Source: Symsagittifera roscoffensis (Eukaryota > Xenacoelomorpha > Acoela > Convolutidae). Taken from it: DNA of 64,000 nt. A model generated the notes under the pieces. The model had not been told where the DNA came from and did not search any database. It worked only from the letters and a program-made list of their open reading frames with translations. Position numbers and translations under genes: made by a program. The stretch lies in NCBI RefSeq assembly GCF_963678635.1, contig NC_087070.1:4930539-4994538 (forward strand), in the 5' to 3' direction. Below are positions 10,807 through 23,100 of this stretch, piece by piece. Position 1 is the stretch's first letter, and each line of letters starts with the position of its first letter.

Positions 10807-11567
10807 TTTATTTATCTTGTTTGTTTGGTTTGATGGTAAAAAATTTCTTAATAAATACCTTCGCAGTTCTCAGTGTTACTTCATCAGTGGTTGCATTGTT
10901 TCTCAGAAATTTATCACACTCCAAAAAAACTCAATTTTTTTTGTAAATATTTTCCCTCCTATGCAAAGAGCAACCCTAGGCAAAAACACTCCTAGGCAAA
11001 AACCAACATCTTAATCAAAAGAGACAGTCAGCAAATGTTATCTTCTACAAGTTTTCTCGTTGTTTCATCCATTTTATTTCGTTGAGTTTTCCTCTTTTCT
11101 TTGTATTTGCCGTGCGACACATGCGGCTCTAGTTGGCCATGAAATTTCACCCGAAACTTTTGGTATTTGTATTGTGATAAAATTTTGTTTTTTGTTAAGA
11201 TTGTTTCGAATTGGATGCTTCGGACCAATCGACAAGATTTCATATACTCATTCTGTCATTTTGAGGTTGTCAAGAAGTCTCATTGATTAATCGTTTTCCC
11301 CCATCGAAAGGCTTACTTTATTTCTCGGACAACCTTTTATTTTTTCCGATTTTTTTAACACTCGCAACAATCTTACGCTGAACCAAATGGAAAACGGATG
11401 CCAACATCTAATTGTCGATTTTTTTCTGCAGAGCGATCGGGCCTTCACTTCCATCTTCACATACCCGTTTCGGTCCTCATTATCCCTAGACGTCTCCTTC
11501 CTTAACAGTTTCAAACTAAAATTTCGAAAAGTCTGTTATTAGATCCTATTTAGATATTTTTTCAGAA
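10807..11567. other. unique spacer between the two 1-kb copies
   Basis: I did not recognise this segment elsewhere. Overlapping short frames on both strands show no domain. It includes a small direct repeat, CCTAGGCAAAAAC, near 10975-11003. Confidence 0.4.
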
Positions 11568-12641
11568 ACATCAGTATATGTACAGATATTTCTGATTTTA
11601 AAGTATTTTTCATATCCAACACAGTTTTTTCGAGGTTAGTCTTTTTTAAAGTTTTTTTTTAACCATACAGCGTGTAGAAGTACTTTGCTCATTGTGTTGC
11701 AGGCCACCAGTAGTGAAACTCAGAAGGCGCAAAACAAAACAGTTGTCTTCTACTTCATCCTTGAGGTAAGTGAGAAGTGTTGTTCTTTGTACAGTGTCAT
11801 GGACAGTTTTTTATGTACACCCATGTTTTTGTATGCACAATGCTTTGAATAACCCAGCTTGGTAAAACTGTTGTAAAGGAATTCTCAACACTTCGTAATT
11901 AAGTTAATCATAAAACATAGCAGTTTGGCCGGCTGTAGATCTCACTTTACAAAAGAGGCTATCCATTATCTTGTTACGTTTGTTGACGGCAAAAAAATGA
12001 TTGTTAAGATCCTTCTCAGTATTTTCAACTAAAATCGACCGTCTTTTCTTCTTTTTGCCTTACTTAAGCAGATCGTATCAAAATTTTCAGCGTTGTTTAA
12101 TAGGTGTTTTTCGTCATATAACAAAAACCTTGTTTTTGTCAAAAAGTATAGCCAACAACTCATTATCATCAAGATGTTTCTTCAATTTTTCAACTGCATT
12201 GATCTCTAAGTTTTTCTCTTTTTGCGTATGTTTTCGCTATGGTCGCTGTTCCAAGTAAAACCTCTCTCGTTGTTTTGGTTGTTTCAGTTTTTAAAACGAA
12301 AAGTTACTGTCAGCCAGCAAAAGTTTTCGTTGCACTTGTCTCTATTGGGATGTTTTGGACCCTTTGAAAACCGTTCGACCCTCTTGTCAGATTGATGTTA
12401 CCAAGCACAATATCTCACATCAAGAGGTTTATCTTGTATCTCAGTCTAATTTCTTTTCTCAATGGTTTTTGAAATTTTGTTCACAAGTTTGCAACAATTG
12501 TTGATTCACAGAACAAAAAGCGAAGGCTCACATCTTTTCATCGATTTTTTGCTGTTCCAACGATTTGGCATCATTACCACCTCCTTTCATCATTTTCTGT
12601 CTTCATTACCCTTTGATGTCTCTTCCCTAAGCAGTTTTAGT
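11568..12641 (+). repeat. about 1-kb diverged duplication, copy 2
   Basis: This is the partner of 9848-10806, offset by about 1.7 kb. It has an extra 100-bp stretch near 11877-11980 absent from copy 1. At 11701-11771 it has a good acceptor (TTGTGTTGCAG) and a strong donor (GAG/GTAAGT) flanking 63 bp that are open in one frame. The donor is kept in copy 1 but the acceptor is not. Confidence 0.75.
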
Positions 12642-14476
12642 TGAAAACTATTCCAAAAAATTCTCGGGACCCCTATTGATGGAAGTTCTGGTTATAGTTC
12701 GTTTGCAGGCAACTTTTTTCAATTTTTACACATTGCGCTTTAAGAACAAGCCCTACTGTTTTGGATGGGTTAGAATAATTTTAGTTTCTGGTTCATAATT
12801 AAAAGTTGAATCGTTTTTAGCTTCAAGATATTTTACGAGAGAATTATCTTCAATTTTTTCATTATCAATATGAAATTAAGCTCTAAAGTCTTAATATTTT
12901 TGCTTATTTAAAACTTTTTTGATATAATTTCGCGACAATTTTCCAACTGACTTTTTAATGATATCCAGATTGTATCTCGATAAAAATCAATACTTTGTTT
13001 TTGTTTTGAACAACTGCTTAATAATTTTATAACATCAATTGCAGATCGTTTTTGTTCAGATTGAAATTGAACGATCCAAGTTTTTTACCACCAGTTGTAA
13101 AACAAGTGCACTAAAATTTTTGTGGGAAGTGCCCCGGAAGATTTTAATGGTTCAAGGTTCATACGTTTTTTCTTGCATTCTAAAAAATTAACATTTCTGA
13201 ACTCAAATTTTTTTTTCAAAATTTTCATTGGTAACTAGAAGTGTTGCCTTTGGCGACAAACAAAGTGTTGTTCTGATCTGTGCTTTGGCGGGTGTGAAAG
13301 AAAAAAAGTTCTACAAAAGAATTGAGTTGAAGTGTTTCAACGAATCAGAACAAAATGTTGACAAAATATTTCGAAACAAAAAAACTAATTTCTTTCAAAT
13401 GTTTGTTCAAATAATTTTAATAAAAAGAAATTTGACCTATAAACGAAATTCGATCTATAATTATAGCATAACCTCGCTGTAGGAGACTTTTAAAAAGTTC
13501 ATTTGACAATTTCAGCTAACTCAAAATATGAGGGTTTAATTGTTACCGATAAAATTTTTTGTCAAAATTATAGAACGGTCAAGTGAGATTGTTAAGTGAA
13601 GCATTAAAAGATAAAAAGTAGCAGGGTTTTACTAAAACTACCAGCAGCACATTTCTCTGCTGTCATTGTTATAGAGATCACTAGTTACATTGCTTCTGTA
13701 GGTCAGATCCAAGTGAGCTTCTAAAACTTTTCATCGCACAACTACCTGCTTGCTTCCATGTGCATTTGATTCTATCATCGTAAAACTCCAGCGTCTTCCA
13801 AAACGGTTTCAGAAGAGTGTTTTTAGCACAGACAAAAGTCCTAAATCAAATTTAAGGGCATTTGCAATACCACATGTGTAATGAAGCGAAATCTGATCCA
13901 TTCGAAATGTAGTTTGATTATAGCTTTGGCAGAAACATAGAAAGAAATCTGAGAAAAGAGGAACATCAAGCACATAAATTTAATAAATCTTCAGGAAATG
14001 TTTTCCAACATTAATAATAAAAAGCAACGAGAAAATATAGAGCTGTTTTTTCTCATCTCCATACTTAACAAATGTATTCAAATTTAATTTTTTGAAATTT
14101 TTTCAAGTTCTAAAATATCCGGAAAAAGAATTTGAGACTGTAATTCGGAAACTTTGCCTGTAGTCTGTTTTTCTCGACTCGACGTAGCTCGTGGCTAAAC
14201 TTTCTATTTGAAGATGATGTCAAAAAATTAGAAAATATCAGTGGATGTGAAGAAAACTAAGTTTTATAACGAAAAAAACGGCCTTTTTGACACCTGAAAT
14301 CAATCTTTAATTAACTTCAACTGAATAATTAGCCAAAATTTTTGTTGATCTAAGAGTTCCCATTCCAACTTATAAAAGTTGAGGCTCACAGATATGCGGT
14401 GACAAACCTCATTTTTTTGGTCAAATTTATCAAAAAATGTGCTTTAAAACTGTGAATAGACAAAATTGACTGGGAC
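12642..14476. other. gene-free A+T-rich DNA
   Basis: No supportable gene or repeat family of the window was seen. An 84-codon frame at 13228-13482 (+) is Lys/Asn/Phe-rich and looks like chance. Confidence 0.45.
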
Positions 14477-14603
14477 AAAATTGATTTTTTTGCTTACTTT
14501 ATCAATTACTGGAATGATTGGCTGGCAAAAATTCTCTGCAGAAAATTGATTTTTTGCTTACTTTATCAATTACTGGAATGATTGCCTGGCAAACATTCTC
14601 TGA
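14477..14603 (+). repeat. 65-bp tandem duplication
   Basis: Two copies (14477-14541 and 14542 to about 14603) of a unit containing TTGCTTACTTTATCAATT and CTGGCAAA-ATTCTCTG differ at only a few positions. It lies at the left edge of the repeat family that recurs to 19.9 kb. Confidence 0.85.
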
Positions 14604-15485
14604 TTTAATCCTTCGCTCACGAGGCAGTTGTTCTAGATATTCATACTGGGAGCTATTTTGAATGAGTGAAGAGTCGAATGCATGAAAGTTCTTAACCAAT
14701 CAGTTCCCTTCAAACTTTTCAAAACTGTTTTTGAGGGTGAAGTGCGCGCCGACAGAACTCAATTTTTTTGGTTATTACCTTCAAAAACATCTGACTAAAA
14801 CATCTGACTACTCAATTGTTCAAAACTGACTGATTTTCTTTCTCTCTTAAATCAAAAGAAGGAATAAAAATTGTGATTGGCTGAGAAAGATTTCGCGGAT
14901 TCGGTTCTTCCTGCATGATGCTTTTTTCTATATGTTCATACAGGGGCTACTCTGAGGCGTGAAGACCTGAATGGGCAAAAATACCAGCCAATCAGCGCCC
15001 TTTAAACTGTCCAAAAACGACAGAGCTTATCGCTTTTGTTGATTATGTTTGTAATAGATCTGCTTGGTCAACAAATTTTTGCGGATCCGGGCGTCAGCCA
15101 ATTCGGTTCTTCGCACATCAGTCCCTCGCGCATCAAGGATTTAAACGTTCGTACTCACAGCATATGTGGCTACAGATGTCCCTGACTCAAAATATAATTG
15201 AAAATTAGATATAATTTTGTTATTTATGAACGGTAGTTTCATGTATATTAAAGTCTCACTAAAAAATTGTTAAACTATCACAGCTTCAGTGGGTAAAACG
15301 TACACTTGGGTTACATTTTCATACTTGAGCTAAGCTCACGCAAGGAAATCTGAATGCGCAAAAAATATCAGCCAATAAGGGCCCTTAAGTTTGTCCAAAA
15401 GCGCAAAGTATTTCAGCTTTGGGCCTCCGCGTAATCGGTTCTTCGCATATTCGTTCCTTCGCGCATTCGGTCCTATGGGGCTTTG
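14604..15485 (+). repeat. old diverged copies of the GATTGGCTGA family
   Basis: The segments 14724-15180 and 15330-15485 share with 16.26-16.65 kb and 18.08-18.6 kb the landmarks GATTGGCTGA, TTTCGCG, AGCGCCCTTTAAACTGTCC, and a run of TTCGGTCCTTC / CGCATTCG motifs. The copies are much more diverged than the tandem pair to the right, so they are older members. Confidence 0.65.
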
Positions 15486-16179
15486 AGTTCGTTTTTTTAT
15501 CAATTTAAAAATATATTCAACTTCCTTTCTTTTTATTATTTGAAGTCGGTTTATTAGTTCCCACGTTGGTTTGGTCCCGGTGTTTGATGGCAATGCCGAT
15601 TTTGCAGGAATAAGTTTGAACTATTTGCTTCGAAATCATGAAAACCGAAGATTGTAAAGATTGCATATCAGTATAGAGATTTCTACAAATTTCTTGGCTT
15701 CAATTTCAAAAACCCGCAAAAAATAGAAGATGCAAACCCAAGAAAACACAACACTATTTTACTGATTTTCAAAAAATATCAAGACTAGCAGGGCAAAACC
15801 TTGAAAGTTGCCAGTGCTCTATAAAGTCTATGGAATAGTTTTTTTGAAAATGAAAGTTTCATGAAAAAAAGCAAATTTTTTCAAGTTACCGCCCCACACA
15901 ACATTCATTTTACAAAATTGCAAAAACTTTCTGGAGTAATGAATCAATTGGGACAAATAACCGTCTCAAATCTTTTGAAGCATTTCTGAAACTGGTAAAA
16001 TCATCGCTTACACGTTACACCGGGTGTTTTCGAAGCAGGTCTTATATGTTTCCTCTCTTTCCACCGGTAGAACAAAATACCGAGTGTTTTCTATACTGTT
16101 TTTTTTTTACAATTCCTCTCTTTTTCACTAATTTTTTCAATGGATAGCAAATTTTGCCGAAAATTTTAAAATACTTCAT
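15486..16179. other. gene-free A+T-rich DNA
   Basis: No recognisable gene or repeat was seen in this stretch. Confidence 0.45.
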
Positions 16180-18012
16180 TAAATTAGGTTTGTGTTGTTA
16201 TCTCATATTTTCCCGGTGTGTTAATTGGTTTTTCAATGCACTTTGTGAATGCAAATTTGAGAATGCAGCTTAGTGAAAATAGTATTTTTGAGGGCAAATA
16301 GCGCACTGACAAATCCCAATTTTAGGTCAATAATTTCAAAAAATGCAATTTGTTTTATCTGGCTGAACTAACTGTTCAAAATTGAATAATAATTATGATT
16401 GGCTGACAAAAGTTTCGCGAATATGGTCCTTCTTGCATGAAGCATTTTTTCGATCAGTCAGCGCCCTTTAAACTGTCCAGAACTGACAACATCTATCCTT
16501 TTTTAGTTTTTTAATACTAGTTTTGATTGTTTGACAAATTCTTCGTCCTCCTAGCATTCGGTCCTTCTCGCATTCGCTTCTTCGCTCATTCTATTGTTCA
16601 AACTATTGAAGGATTCCATCGTCCATCGGCCACAAATTACTTTATATTTTTGAAAATTATTTTTTTTTCGATTGATGAACGGTGACTTCATGAATACCAC
16701 TGGTGTCAACCTTTTTTTTCAATCAAAATTCATTTTAAACTATTTTTTCTGAACCGAATTTTGATTACCATCTGAAAGCTAATGAACTCAAATTACCTGC
16801 GAATTTTTTTAAAGAAATAATTACGGTTTGATTACTTCCAATTTGGTTAATTTGGTATATTCAAGCCCAAAAGGTGAACAAATTTGGCTCAAAAACTAAT
16901 CCAGTTAGATTTGAGGGAGCTACTCATAGATTATAAGAAAAATTACTTTGTTTTTGAAAAATTATGAAAATTTGGGTTTCTCAAAAAATAACATCTTTCT
17001 TAGAAAAATCAATTCAATTCAGCCTTCATCATGAAATTTCAAAGTGAAATTTGATGCAAGAGAAATTACAAACAAAACCTTTATTCGAATTACGATATGA
17101 AACAGTCCAGAACACTTTAGTATAAGTTTCAGTATTTCAAGATCTATACTGCTTGAGTTTCAGGATATCAGATGAAAGTATTAGAATTTGTGCTGATTAT
17201 CAGGATATCGGAGATGAATTGATAATTATCCATACGGACGGAGTTTTAGGATGTCGAATGAAACAAAACTTCAACATAAAAAACAAAATTACATAAGCGA
17301 TTCACAGGAACCGCAATCATATAACTAATAAATTAATAACCTACAATAAACTCTTGACGCATTGCAAAAATTTAAATTGTAATCCTCAATGAAAATTTTG
17401 CTTACTCGCTGCGTTAATCAATTTAGATTCCCAAAAACAGCTTACTGGGAAATTTATAAGAATTACATCAGAAAATTTAAACAACCAATTATTAAAAGTT
17501 TTTTCGTGGATTCCACTGACGATGAATAAATCTTTGCTTTTAAATTCCACTTCCACATATGCTAGACAAAAAATCGAGCTTTAGCTATTTTTAGTTCAAG
17601 CAATTATTTTGTTCAGTGTAATAAGCAAAATTGCGCAATTCACTTACAATTTGTTGAGTCCGCTTAAGTTTTGCTGAAACCCCGTACCTTTTGCGATAAT
17701 CAGTTACATTTGCAGAATCAGGAGCAACTAGCTTTTTTTGCGGGTTGCGGAATCTTCAAAACAACCTTATTTTCCGACACAATGTAAGTTACACATTTTT
17801 GTAAGCAGGATCCAGTGAAAATTTGTACGCGGAGTGCACTTACGCTTTGGATCATAATTACTGGTTTGTATCTGGCTTGCAATGAGCTACAGACACCAAA
17901 TTTTACGTCTATTTCAAGCACAGTTTGGTCTCGTAATAAACTGAGCAGCTCGGAATTGTTTTCTGTTTTTAATTTTAATGTTTTGTTTGCAGAAAAAAGC
18001 TCATTTTTAAGC
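16180..18012 (+). repeat. 1.83-kb tandem duplication, copy 1
   Basis: It begins TAAATTAGGTTTGTGTTG and is followed directly at 18013 by the same sequence. The two copies match almost base for base over most of their length. Copy 1 lacks short pieces present in copy 2 near 18215-18250 and 18315-18345. It carries a fossil of the GAGGCCAAAC terminal-inverted-repeat element at 17700-17935. Short frames on both strands are shared by both copies and have no domain. Confidence 0.92.
17700..17935 (+). mobile_element. degenerate end of the GAGGCCAAAC TIR element (in copy 1)
   Basis: TTTGTATCTGG, then CAGACACCAAATTTTACG, then GCACAGTTTGGTCTCGTAA follow the same order as the right end of the element at 38414-38951 (CACAGTTTGGCCTCGTA). 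Traces of the GTAAG...GGAATC internal modules precede it. The same fossil occurs at 19603-19838 in copy 2. Confidence 0.6.
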
Positions 18013-19919
18013 TAAATTAGGTTTGTGTTGTTATCTCATATTTTCCCGGTGTGTTAATTGGTTTTTCAATGCACTTTGTGAATGCAAATTTTGCAAAGCT
18101 TAGTGAAAATAGTATTTTTGAGGGCAAATAGCGTACTGACAAATCCCGATTTTAGGTCAATAATTTCAAAAAATGCAATTTGTTTTATCTGGCTGAACAA
18201 ACTGTTCAAAATTGAAATTTTTTTTTGTATATCGGCATAGAAAGTTTGAAAAATAATTATGATTGGCTGACAAAAGTTTCGCGAATATGGTCATTCTTGC
18301 ATGAAGCATTTTTTTTACATGTTGAAGTTTCTCAAAAAATCTCGATCAGTTAGCGCCCTTTAAACTGTCCAGAAATGACAAAATCTATCCTTTTTTAGTT
18401 TTTTATTACTAGTTTTGATTGTTTGACAAATTCTTCGTCCCCCTAGCATTCGTTCCTTCTCGCATTCGTTTCTTTGCTCATTCTATTGTTCAAACTATTG
18501 AAGGATTCCATCGTCCATCGGCCACAAATTACTTTATATTTTTGAAAGTTATTTTTTTTCGATTGATGAACGGTGACTTCATGGATACCAATGGTGTCAA
18601 CCTTTTTTTTCAATCAAAGTTCATTTTAAACTATTTTTTTCTGAACCGAATTTTGATTACCATCTGAAAGCTAATGAATTCAAATTACCTGCGAATTTTT
18701 TTTAAAAAATAATTACGGTTTAATTACTTCCAATTTGGTTAATTTGGTATATTCAAGCCCAAAAGGTGAAAAAATTTGGCTCAAAAACTAATCCAGTTAG
18801 ATTTGAGGGAGCTACTCATAGATTATAAGAAAAATTACTTTGTTTTTGAAAACTTATGAAAATTTGGTTTTCTCAAAAACTAACTTCTTTCTTAGAAAAA
18901 TCAATTCAATTCAGCCTTCATCAAGAAAATTCAAAGTTAAATTTGATGCAAGAAAAATTAATGCGAGAATTACAACCAAACCTTTATTCGAATTACGATA
19001 TGAAACAGTCCAGAACACTTTAGTATAAATTTCAGGATTTCAAGATCTATACTGCTTGAGTTTCAGGATATCAGATGAAAGTATTAAAATTTGTGCTAAT
19101 TATCAGGATATCGGAGATGAATTGATAATTATCCATACGGACGGAGTTTTAGGATGTCGAATGAAACAAAACTTCAACATAAATGACAAAATTACATAAG
19201 CGATTCACAGGAACCGCAATCATATAACTAATAAATTAATAACCTACAATAAACTCTTGACGCATTGCAAAAATTTAAATTGTAATCCTCAATGAAAATT
19301 TTGCTTACTCGCTGCGTTAATCAATTTAGATTCCCAAAAACAGCTTACTGGGAAATTTATAAGAATTACATCAGCAAATTTAAACAACCAATTATTAAAA
19401 GTTTTTTCGTGGATTCCACTGACGATGAATAAATCTTTGCTTTTAAATTCCACTTCCACATATGCTAGACAAAAAATCGAGCTTTAGCTATGTTTAGTTC
19501 AAGCAATTATTTTGTTCAGTGTAATAAGCAAAATTGCGCAATTCACTTACAATTTGTTGAGTCCGCTTAAATTTTGCTGAAACCCCGTACCTTTTGCGAT
19601 AATCAGTTACATTTGCAGAATCAGGAGCAACTAGTTTTTTTTGCGGGTTGCGGAATCTTCAAAACAACCTTATTTTCCGACACAATGTAAGTTACACATT
19701 TTTGTAAGCAGGATCCAGTGAAAATTTGTACGCGGAGTGCACTTACGCTTTGGATCATAATTACTGATTTGTATCTGGCTTGCAATGAGCTACAGACACC
19801 AAATTTTACGTCTATTTCAAGCACAGTTTGGTCTCGTAATAAACTGAGCAGCTCGGAATTGTTTTCTGTTTTTAATTTTAATGTTTTGTTTGCAGAAAAA
19901 AGCTCATTTTCAAGCTAAA
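18013..19919 (+). repeat. 1.9-kb tandem duplication, copy 2
   Basis: This is a near-identical repeat of 16180-18012, ending CAGAAAAAAGCTCATTTTCAAGC just like copy 1. The 67-codon frame at 19621-19824 (-) differs from its counterpart 17718-17921 by only two residues. Low divergence means a recent duplication or gene-conversion event. With no intervening sequence it is a tandem duplication rather than a pair of LTRs. Confidence 0.92.
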
Positions 19920-20769
19920 GCATTGAGGAATAATGATAATTGGTACCAATTTTATGAAACAAAAAACAAGGTTGAAGTTATGATTATGGGGCATTGGAAA
20001 AATTTCTTGATCTTTTTTGTTATACGGCACAAAATTGTGTTTTTGTTTTGAAGAATTGTTTCAAAATACTCAAATCTGATTGGTTGAAAATAATCCGTCA
20101 AAATTATTGGACTTTTTATATTAAAAACAAGCACAATTAACATTTTGGTTTTTTGGGTCTCATAACACAAACGGTCCAGATTTTTCACCGCGCTACCCGT
20201 AGTATGAATTGGCATCCACTATGCTACTTTTCACATTCTCGACTAATTTTAGGTCAAACTTCGACGAATTCCCCCAGTTGTGAGCCATAACTAAGAGTTC
20301 GACTTCTGTTGATAAAACGGCTTTTATGATATTTTTTGATTGATAAGCTTTATATGATATCCATTTCATCGGCAGTGCAGTTGATTCCGAATGGCCGCAT
20401 TTTAACAGATTTGAGCATGTGTAGCATTGCAATTTACAAATCTAGCTCTATCGGCAAAGTTAAGGCATGATGTTCATGTTTCATCTGATGCTTTTTGCGG
20501 ATCTCTTGATTTTAATATTTTCCACAGATGAATTACCGTAATTAAAAAAACTTGGTTACACAGAGTTTCGTTGCAACAAGTTATAGTCGCATCCTTAATC
20601 TTTTGCTACTTATCCGGTTTGACTTCCAAACACAATAAATGCTTATCAGACATTTCCGACTACCCTGCAAAAGGTCTCAAATTGCTTTAGAAAATTTAAT
20701 TTTGATAAACTCCAAATTTTGAGCTGTTTTAGATTTTTGTTCTCACTTTTAAAATAAGTGCCAAAAAAT
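19920..20769. other. gene-free A+T-rich DNA
   Basis: Two overlapping short minus-strand frames (19952-20432) have no recognisable domain. Part of 20640-20769 could be a badly decayed left arm of the foldback element that follows. Confidence 0.4.
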
Positions 20770-21107
20770 TCTGCTTGGCTTGGTTTATTTAATCAATCAT
20801 ATTTTTTGTTTTTCAACTAATCGTTTTCGACGGATTTTTTTGTCATCTGAAAGATATTGTTGACTTGAGCTTACACTGAAAAAAATTTCCTACCTGTAAT
20901 AAATTTGCGTGAAAATATCTACATTGGCTAACTTTAAAAAATCAACGGGCAATTTAGTTTGTTCAATAACATGCGTAAGCTGCAAATTGAGGAAAAATGC
21001 GTTTCAAATCGAATTGAGGAAAAAATTATTCATCTTAAAAGTTTATAATTGGCTTTAAAGTGCAGTCGGCACATTCAGGGTTTCGTCATCATATGCGAAC
21101 AGTCTTG
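20770..21107. mobile_element. foldback element FB-1, one arm recognisable
   Basis: The arm contains GCTTGGCTTGG, a TTTTCGACGGATTTTTTTGTC stretch and the outer end CAGTCGGCACATTCAGGG ... CGAACAGTCTTG. These match the right arm of FB-2 (CAGTCGGAACATTCAGGG ... CGAGCAGTCTTG). The partner arm is not clear. Confidence 0.6.
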
Positions 21108-21869
21108 TCGTTCCAGTTTTTGAAGAAAATGAAGATTAAAAACGCCTGGTGTGTTTTTTCTTATTTTCACTCCGATTTTACAAAAGTTAGATTGCATGGG
21201 TATCAATCCGGAATTGATTGCTAAGCTAGAAATCCAAAAATGCTTGCAATAGACTAAAATGAAGATGACACACGCACAGCTTTTCGACCAATACGTTTCA
21301 ATACGCAAAATATTTATTTGTGGCAATTTTCCGCAATAATTGTACCAAACTGAATTGGTAAACAGGAAAAGTAGATGTTAGATGTTTATTTGATATTTGA
21401 TGTTTATCAGGTGTTTATTTGGTGAACTCCAGTGGGAGACAACACTCACCCGTCCAAGTTTGGTCACGAAGTCTTTTGATGATATATACCTTCTTAGTAG
21501 TACACCTTAAAGTAATCGTGAAAAACGTCAATCTAATTGTGAAAAGATGCAGAAAAAGATGATATACAAGACCTGAGTGGGCGACAAACCCCCTGTCCGT
21601 CCAGATTTGGCCGAAAAGTTGAATGATGTTATAACCAGGGGTAGGGAAACAATTAATTGGGCACTTCCAATCAATTATTGCTTCGATTAATCAATTGGAA
21701 TTGGCCAGTCCATCAATTAATTCATTGCAATTAATTACAATAATTGATCTTTTATTGAAATGTGAAAAGTATACTGACAAAAATCAATTTCGAACTTAAT
21801 TAGATCAACATACTAAGAGCGTTCCATTTTTCCATAGATTCTTTTCTCCAAAAATTGTTGTTGACCTTT
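21108..21869. other. gene-free stretch with an AATT-rich patch
   Basis: 21640-21745 is dense in AATTAATT, CAATTAATT and GATTAATCAATTGG, many of them short palindromes. Similar low-complexity sequence occurs inside FB-2 (23.58-24.3 kb) and FB-4 (49.9-50.0 kb). No gene was seen. Confidence 0.45.
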
Positions 21870-22776
21870 AAGATTATCTCAACTGTAAAAAGAGCGTTTT
21901 TATGAGTTTCGGTAAAAATGTTGAAATGATCAATGTATTTGGAGATAATTTTCAATCGAACTACCAATTGCCTGTTAAATATTTGGGATTAAAAATTGAC
22001 AATAAACTGAGTTTTAAGCAACATATATGTGGCATTGTTAAAAAGTTATCAACTTTCAGTGGAATAGTTTACAAATGTCGTGAAGTTTTTCCGAAAGCAA
22101 GTCTTCTGTTGTTCTACAGAGCATATGCTCAATCCGTAATTCAATATGGTACTCTTATTTATGGCAATACACATAAAACTCATCTCGATTCAATTTTAAA
22201 ACTACAAAAACGCATCACGCGGGCTATATTCTTCAAACGCAAATTTGAACCAATAACCCAATATATGAGTGAAAACTAAATTTATTCAGTCTTTAATATG
22301 TTTCTGAAGTCTCTCTTCAAAGAATTATTTGAAATTTTAAGATGCCCCGATAAGAATAGTTTTTTGAGTTTATCGAGCCTAGAAAGGCTTCCTCACACCC
22401 GCAGCGAGACTAAAAAACAAATTACAAATATAGCTTTTAAATCAAACGCCATGAAATTCTCTCTTAAACGTAGGCTAGCAATAGCATATAATTTTGTTTT
22501 TCAGAATAATTCACTTCCAAAAGATTTTTTCGAATTAAATAAATCAGAACTGAACCGTTTTCAGGAATCTTTTTTCCATAATTATATGTTTGATAATGAA
22601 TTCTTACACAAACTGCTCTTTAATTGATGCCCACTCTGGAGACTTTATGTCTCTGCTCTTTAAGTTCTCGAGGTGTCCCACTCGATGAGATGAAATTCTC
22701 TTTGGGTCACCCTCCATGCCTTATAATAGTATTCATTACTGTTGTAATGTAGATGGTAAATTAAATTAAATTATCT
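21870..22776 (+). mobile_element. 5'-truncated LINE: RT C-terminus, 3' UTR and (TAAAT)n tail
   Basis: An open frame from 21872 to 22627, broken only by one TAA at 22277-22279, encodes the thumb and C-terminal part of a CR1/jockey-type RT polyprotein. It is followed by about 130 bp of 3' UTR and the simple tail TAAATTAAATTAAATTA at 22757-22773. The 5' truncation near 21870 and the short-repeat tail are typical of target-primed reverse transcription. It is the youngest-looking retroelement in the window. No target-site duplication was identified. Confidence 0.85.
21872..22627 (+). pseudogene. LINE reverse transcriptase C-terminal region
   Basis: Visible blocks are KSVFMSFGKN, VKYLGLKIDNKLSFKQHI, LLLFYRAYAQSVIQYGTLIYG and LDSILKLQKRITRAIF. 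These are the standard post-catalytic RT segments of LINEs (KYLG-hID, YG-hhhWG, LQKR-hhR). After the in-frame TAA the frame continues with MFLKSLFKELFEILR and ends in an ordinary stop at 22625-22627. The palm with YADD is absent because of the 5' truncation, so the copy cannot be active. Confidence 0.85.
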
Positions 22777-22846
22777 GCGCCTCGAGATTCATTGGCAGCA
22801 GAGATCGTGCCAATATAGACTTATTCGCGCCAATATATACTTACTT

Positions 22847-23100
22847 TGAGGGGGGAGCGCGCACCGAAAAAACGCAATTTTTTGGTTAAAATTTTCCAAA
22901 AAGTGCCTAAAAACGCCTTTTTGGACTTTTTTTTCAAAATTTTGACTGCGGCGCAGAAAATTTGGCGGAAACAGGGAGTAAGCCGGCCTTAGGGGGAGCT
23001 CGAAAAATCATTTTCGTCGACCTAAAAAAAAGGTCGATAAAATTTTCGAAAATTTTTGAAAATCCGCGCCCCCCCTCGAGAAAATCCTAGATCCACCCCT
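22847..23100 (-). mobile_element. GGATCTAGG-family element, fairly complete copy
   Basis: Read on the minus strand it begins GGGGTGGATCTAGGATTTTC, a CTCGAGGGGGG box, GGTCGACGAAAATG and GAGCTCCCCC, and ends at GTGCGCGCTCCCCCC. The same series of landmarks recurs at 34074, 52054 and, in pieces, at 45.96, 51.80, 52.34, 55.0 and 55.8 kb. It contains no ORF and is a short non-autonomous repeat. Confidence 0.75.

Noticed and set aside
16180-19919. pair of long terminal repeats of a retrotransposon
   Set aside because: The two copies are directly adjacent with no internal region, gag-pol remains, primer-binding site or TG...CA ends.
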